From Promethearchaeota archaeon (GTDB lineage: Archaea > Asgardarchaeota > Lokiarchaeia > Sigyniarchaeales > SOKP01), in NCBI GenBank assembly GCA_019058135.1, contig JAHLWE010000007.1, positions 1 through 8,094 on the forward strand: 8,094 bases of DNA, read 5' to 3'. The translations under genes were made by a program, and so were the position numbers. This document shows, piece after piece, positions 6,522-8,094 of the stretch. The notes beneath the pieces are model-generated. The model saw only the letters and a program-made list of their open reading frames with translations. It made no database searches and was not told the DNA's origin. Positions within the stretch are counted from its first letter, which is position 1, and every line of letters begins with the position of its first letter.

Positions 6522-6581
6522 AATGAATGATATGAATAAATTTTAGTCGTATTATGACAGCCTATCGCAATAGGATTCGGT
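6513..6581 (+). promoter_or_regulatory. Candidate SECIS element spanning the vhuD stop codon
   Basis: ACCGAAT (6513-6519) pairs perfectly with ATTCGGT (6575-6581), enclosing 55 nt. Inside, CCTAT (6561-6565) can pair with ATAGG (6570-6574) around a CGCA loop, and GTCGT (6546-6550) with ATGAC (6554-6558, one G-U). An alternative eukaryote-like reading uses ATGA at 6523-6526, GGAT at 6573-6576 as the opposing quartet, and AAA at 6538-6540 eleven nt after ATGA as the apical motif. Lokiarchaeal selenoprotein genes are reported to carry eukaryote-like SECIS structures, and VhuD SECIS are related. Helix II in this reading is short and interrupted, so the exact fold is unproven. The outer stem uses the stop codon itself. 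Confidence 0.5.
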
Positions 6582-6646
6582 ATTAAACCTTTTAAATTTT
6601 AATTGAATTATTTTAAAAAGCATAATTATAATTTGAGTTAAGGAAT
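6582..6646 (+). promoter_or_regulatory. AT-rich spacer before the cyclophilin-like gene
   Basis: The first part (CCTTTTAAATTTTAATT, from 6588) could serve as a weak T-rich terminator for hdrA-vhuD. ATAATTATAA around 6622-6631 could be a TATA-like element, but it would leave an almost leaderless transcript or is coincidental. AAGGA at 6640-6644 is only 2 nt from the ATG at 6647, unusually close for a Shine-Dalgarno sequence. Confidence 0.3.
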
Positions 6647-7027
6647 ATGAAAGAAATTATAATCGAAAATGAAAAAATTGGTGAAATTATAGCAAAATTA
6701 TTACTAGATAAAAATCCAAAAACATGTAAAGCAATTTGGGATATATTACCCTTAAAAATATCATTATCACGGTGGGGTGATGAATTATATGGTTCAATTC
6801 CTTTAAAAATAGAGAAAGAAAATGCACAAGAAGATTGTGATGTTGGTGATATTGCGTATTGGATTCAAGGTACTGGATTTTGTATTATGTTTGGACCGAC
6901 TCCAGTTAGTAAAGGCGATAAGCCGAGAGCTATTTCACCTGTAAATGTTTTTGCAAAAATTGAAGGAGATATTTCAATATTCAATCAATTTCAAACATTT
7001 GAAGGAACTGTTAAAAAAGGAAAATAA
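6647..7027 (+). CDS. Cyclophilin-like (TM1367-type) family protein
   Basis: A 126-residue soluble protein of the small beta-barrel cyclophilin-like family found in archaea and thermophilic bacteria. Recognisable family blocks are SRWGDELYGSIPL (41-53), ENAQE (58-62), VGDIAYW (66-72), FCIMFGPTPVSKGDKPRA (78-95) and SPVNVFAKIEGD (97-108). The fold resembles cyclophilin, but peptidyl-prolyl isomerase activity is not established for this family and the biochemical role is unknown. Length is usual. It lies 125 nt downstream of vhuD on the same strand, after the candidate SECIS; whether it belongs to that transcript cannot be told. It contains no in-frame TGA and ends in TAA. Confidence 0.82.
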   Translation: MKEIIIENEKIGEIIAKLLLDKNPKTCKAIWDILPLKISLSRWGDELYGSIPLKIEKENAQEDCDVGDIAYWIQGTGFCIMFGPTPVSKGDKPRAISPVNVFAKIEGDISIFNQFQTFEGTVKKGK

Positions 7028-7085
7028 TTTGCTTTTCTATTAAAATTCAAATATTATGACTTTTTATAAAATTTAAAAAATGAAA

Positions 7086-7101
7086 TTTTTTTTTATTTTT
7101 T
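7086..7101 (+). terminator. Oligo-T terminator tract
   Basis: Nine T, one A, then six T (7086-7101) lie about 60 nt after the stop of the cyclophilin-like gene. This is the clearest archaeal-type T-tract terminator in the window. There is no stable hairpin before it, as is usual in archaea. Confidence 0.5.
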
Positions 7102-7131
7102 AATAATTTATTCAATCAGCAGAGCTTTCCC

Positions 7132-8094
7132 ATGAAAGAGAGAGATAAACAAAATTTAATCGAATCTGCAAATAAAAAATTAAATAAAGCAGAAAGATTT
7201 TTCGAAATTGAGAATTATAATAAAGCTGCGAAACATTTCATAAAAGCTGGAGAAGATTTCTTTAAAGTTGGGGAATATGATGCTGCTGAAAAAATCTTTT
7301 CAATGGCAAGCAAATCTTATGAATACAGCCAAGAATATGAGAACATATCAAATTATTACAGGAAAGCAGCCAATGCCAGTTTAATGATAGATGAGTTTAA
7401 TAAGGCAGGGCAAAATTTTCAATTAGCGGCAAAATATGCTTTAAAGAGAGAAAGAAGTAAAAATAGAGATTTTAATGCATTGTTTTGTAGTAGCTTTTCA
7501 GATTTCTGTTATTTTTTATTGGGACGACAAGATAAATGGTTAAAATATATAAAATCAATAAAAGTCAAGGTGGATATGGATTCTTTTAGAGAGAACATAT
7601 TAACTCAACTAATAAAAAACATAACAACTGCAATCATTGATAAAAATATTGAATCCCTGGAGGAAATTGAAACTAATTTGGAAAAATACAAATTTAGTAG
7701 TGGAGAAGCACGATTAATAAAATTTGTATTACTTTTAGCCTATACTAATATTTCAATAAAAAATCAACTAAATTTTCAAAAGATTAATTTCACAACTGAT
7801 GAAAAAATTGATTGTTCTCTTGATATTGATACAAAACCTTTACTTAATTTACCAGAAGATAAAGATTTGAATTTTGAAATTAAAAAACTAACTTTTAATA
7901 ATATTAGAATTGCCGCTTCAGATAATTTATCAATAATTAGAAAGCCAAAATTACCAATCAAATTGAATAAAGGAGAAAAAATGAATTTAAAGTTTAAGGC
8001 CGTTTCAAATTTTCCTGATCCAAAATCATTTTTTGGACCAATATTAATAACTTCAAGAATAAATGAACTTTTAACATTTTATATAAAATCAAAA
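7132..8094 (+). CDS. SNAP/TPR-like helical-repeat protein with a beta-rich domain (3' truncated)
   Basis: The frame is open from ATG 7132 to the window end (321 codons, no stop), so the gene continues outside. Residues about 10-105 form helical hairpins with TPR/SNAP character: AERFFEIENYNKAAKHFIKAG (20-40), EDFFKVGEYDAAEKIFSMAS (41-60) and RKAANASLMIDEFNKAGQNF (78-96), with the recurring pattern of aromatic, Tyr/Phe and Ala at fixed spacing seen in alpha-SNAP-like proteins. Residues 110-215 remain helical. From about 225 the chain changes to alternating hydrophobic and polar residues (FEIKKLTFNNIRI, LPIKLNKGEKMNLKFKAV, FGPILITS), suggesting a beta-sandwich. There is no signal peptide or membrane segment. 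Such proteins are protein-protein scaffolds; a link to membrane trafficking is inference only. The overlapping minus-strand frame at 7776-7961 is a shadow. Confidence 0.78.
   Translation, partial: MKERDKQNLIESANKKLNKAERFFEIENYNKAAKHFIKAGEDFFKVGEYDAAEKIFSMASKSYEYSQEYENISNYYRKAANASLMIDEFNKAGQNFQLAAKYALKRERSKNRDFNALFCSSFSDFCYFLLGRQDKWLKYIKSIKVKVDMDSFRENILTQLIKNITTAIIDKNIESLEEIETNLEKYKFSSGEARLIKFVLLLAYTNISIKNQLNFQKINFTTDEKIDCSLDIDTKPLLNLPEDKDLNFEIKKLTFNNIRIAASDNLSIIRKPKLPIKLNKGEKMNLKFKAVSNFPDPKSFFGPILITSRINELLTFYIKSK

Noticed and set aside
6561..6574. CCTAT-CGCA-ATAGG hairpin as an intrinsic terminator
   Set aside because: It is short and not followed directly by a T-run; it sits within the larger ACCGAAT/ATTCGGT stem, so an RNA-recoding role is more likely.
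7776..7961. Minus-strand 61-codon ORF
   Set aside because: It lies wholly within the open frame of the SNAP/TPR-like gene on the opposite strand, with low-complexity hydrophobic content.
1..8094. tRNA genes, CRISPR repeats, insertion sequences
   Set aside because: No T-loop-like GGTTCGAATCC pattern, no spaced direct repeats and no transposase-like frame or terminal repeats were found by eye.

Overview
The window looks archaeal and most likely comes from an Asgard archaeon of the Lokiarchaeia type. The DNA is strongly AT-rich. It carries a heterodisulfide reductase HdrA next to an MvhD/VhuD-type electron-transfer subunit, and both genes are interrupted by in-frame TGA codons exactly where family members carry cysteine. 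The 3' end holds a SNAP/TPR-like helical protein of a kind common in Asgard genomes. The assignment is inferred from gene content; no ribosomal RNA or other marker is present.

Left part (1-3550, + strand): the last 22 codons of an unidentified gene, an AT-rich spacer with a T-tract, then three same-strand genes. These are a zinc-type MDR alcohol/polyol dehydrogenase lacking the structural-zinc lobe, histidyl-tRNA synthetase (hisS), and a type-2 orotidine 5'-phosphate decarboxylase (pyrF, 6 nt after hisS). A small four-helix membrane protein (3563-3952, - strand) converges on pyrF and is divergent from the next unit.

Centre (4133-6521, + strand): the main point of interest. hdrA (655 residues) and vhuD/mvhD (138 residues) form a tight pair with 4 nt between them. 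Each contains two in-frame TGA codons (4175-4177 and 4727-4729 in hdrA; 6144-6146 and 6297-6299 in vhuD). All four fall at conserved Cys positions that bind or neighbour iron-sulfur clusters, so they are best read as selenocysteine. An ordinary gene finder breaks hdrA into two pieces and misses vhuD. hisS in the same window ends with TGA, so TGA is not simply reassigned. A structured stretch straddling the vhuD stop codon is the only obvious place for a SECIS element and may serve both genes. Together the pair would carry electrons between a hydrogenase or formate dehydrogenase partner (not in the window) and the flavin of HdrA, the site of electron bifurcation or confurcation in HdrABC-type complexes.

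Right part (6647-8094, + strand): a 126-residue cyclophilin-like (TM1367-type) protein, a T-rich terminator region, and a gene open to the window end (7132 on) whose product has SNAP/TPR-like helical hairpins followed by a beta-rich domain. No tRNA, rRNA, CRISPR array, insertion sequence or phage feature was seen.
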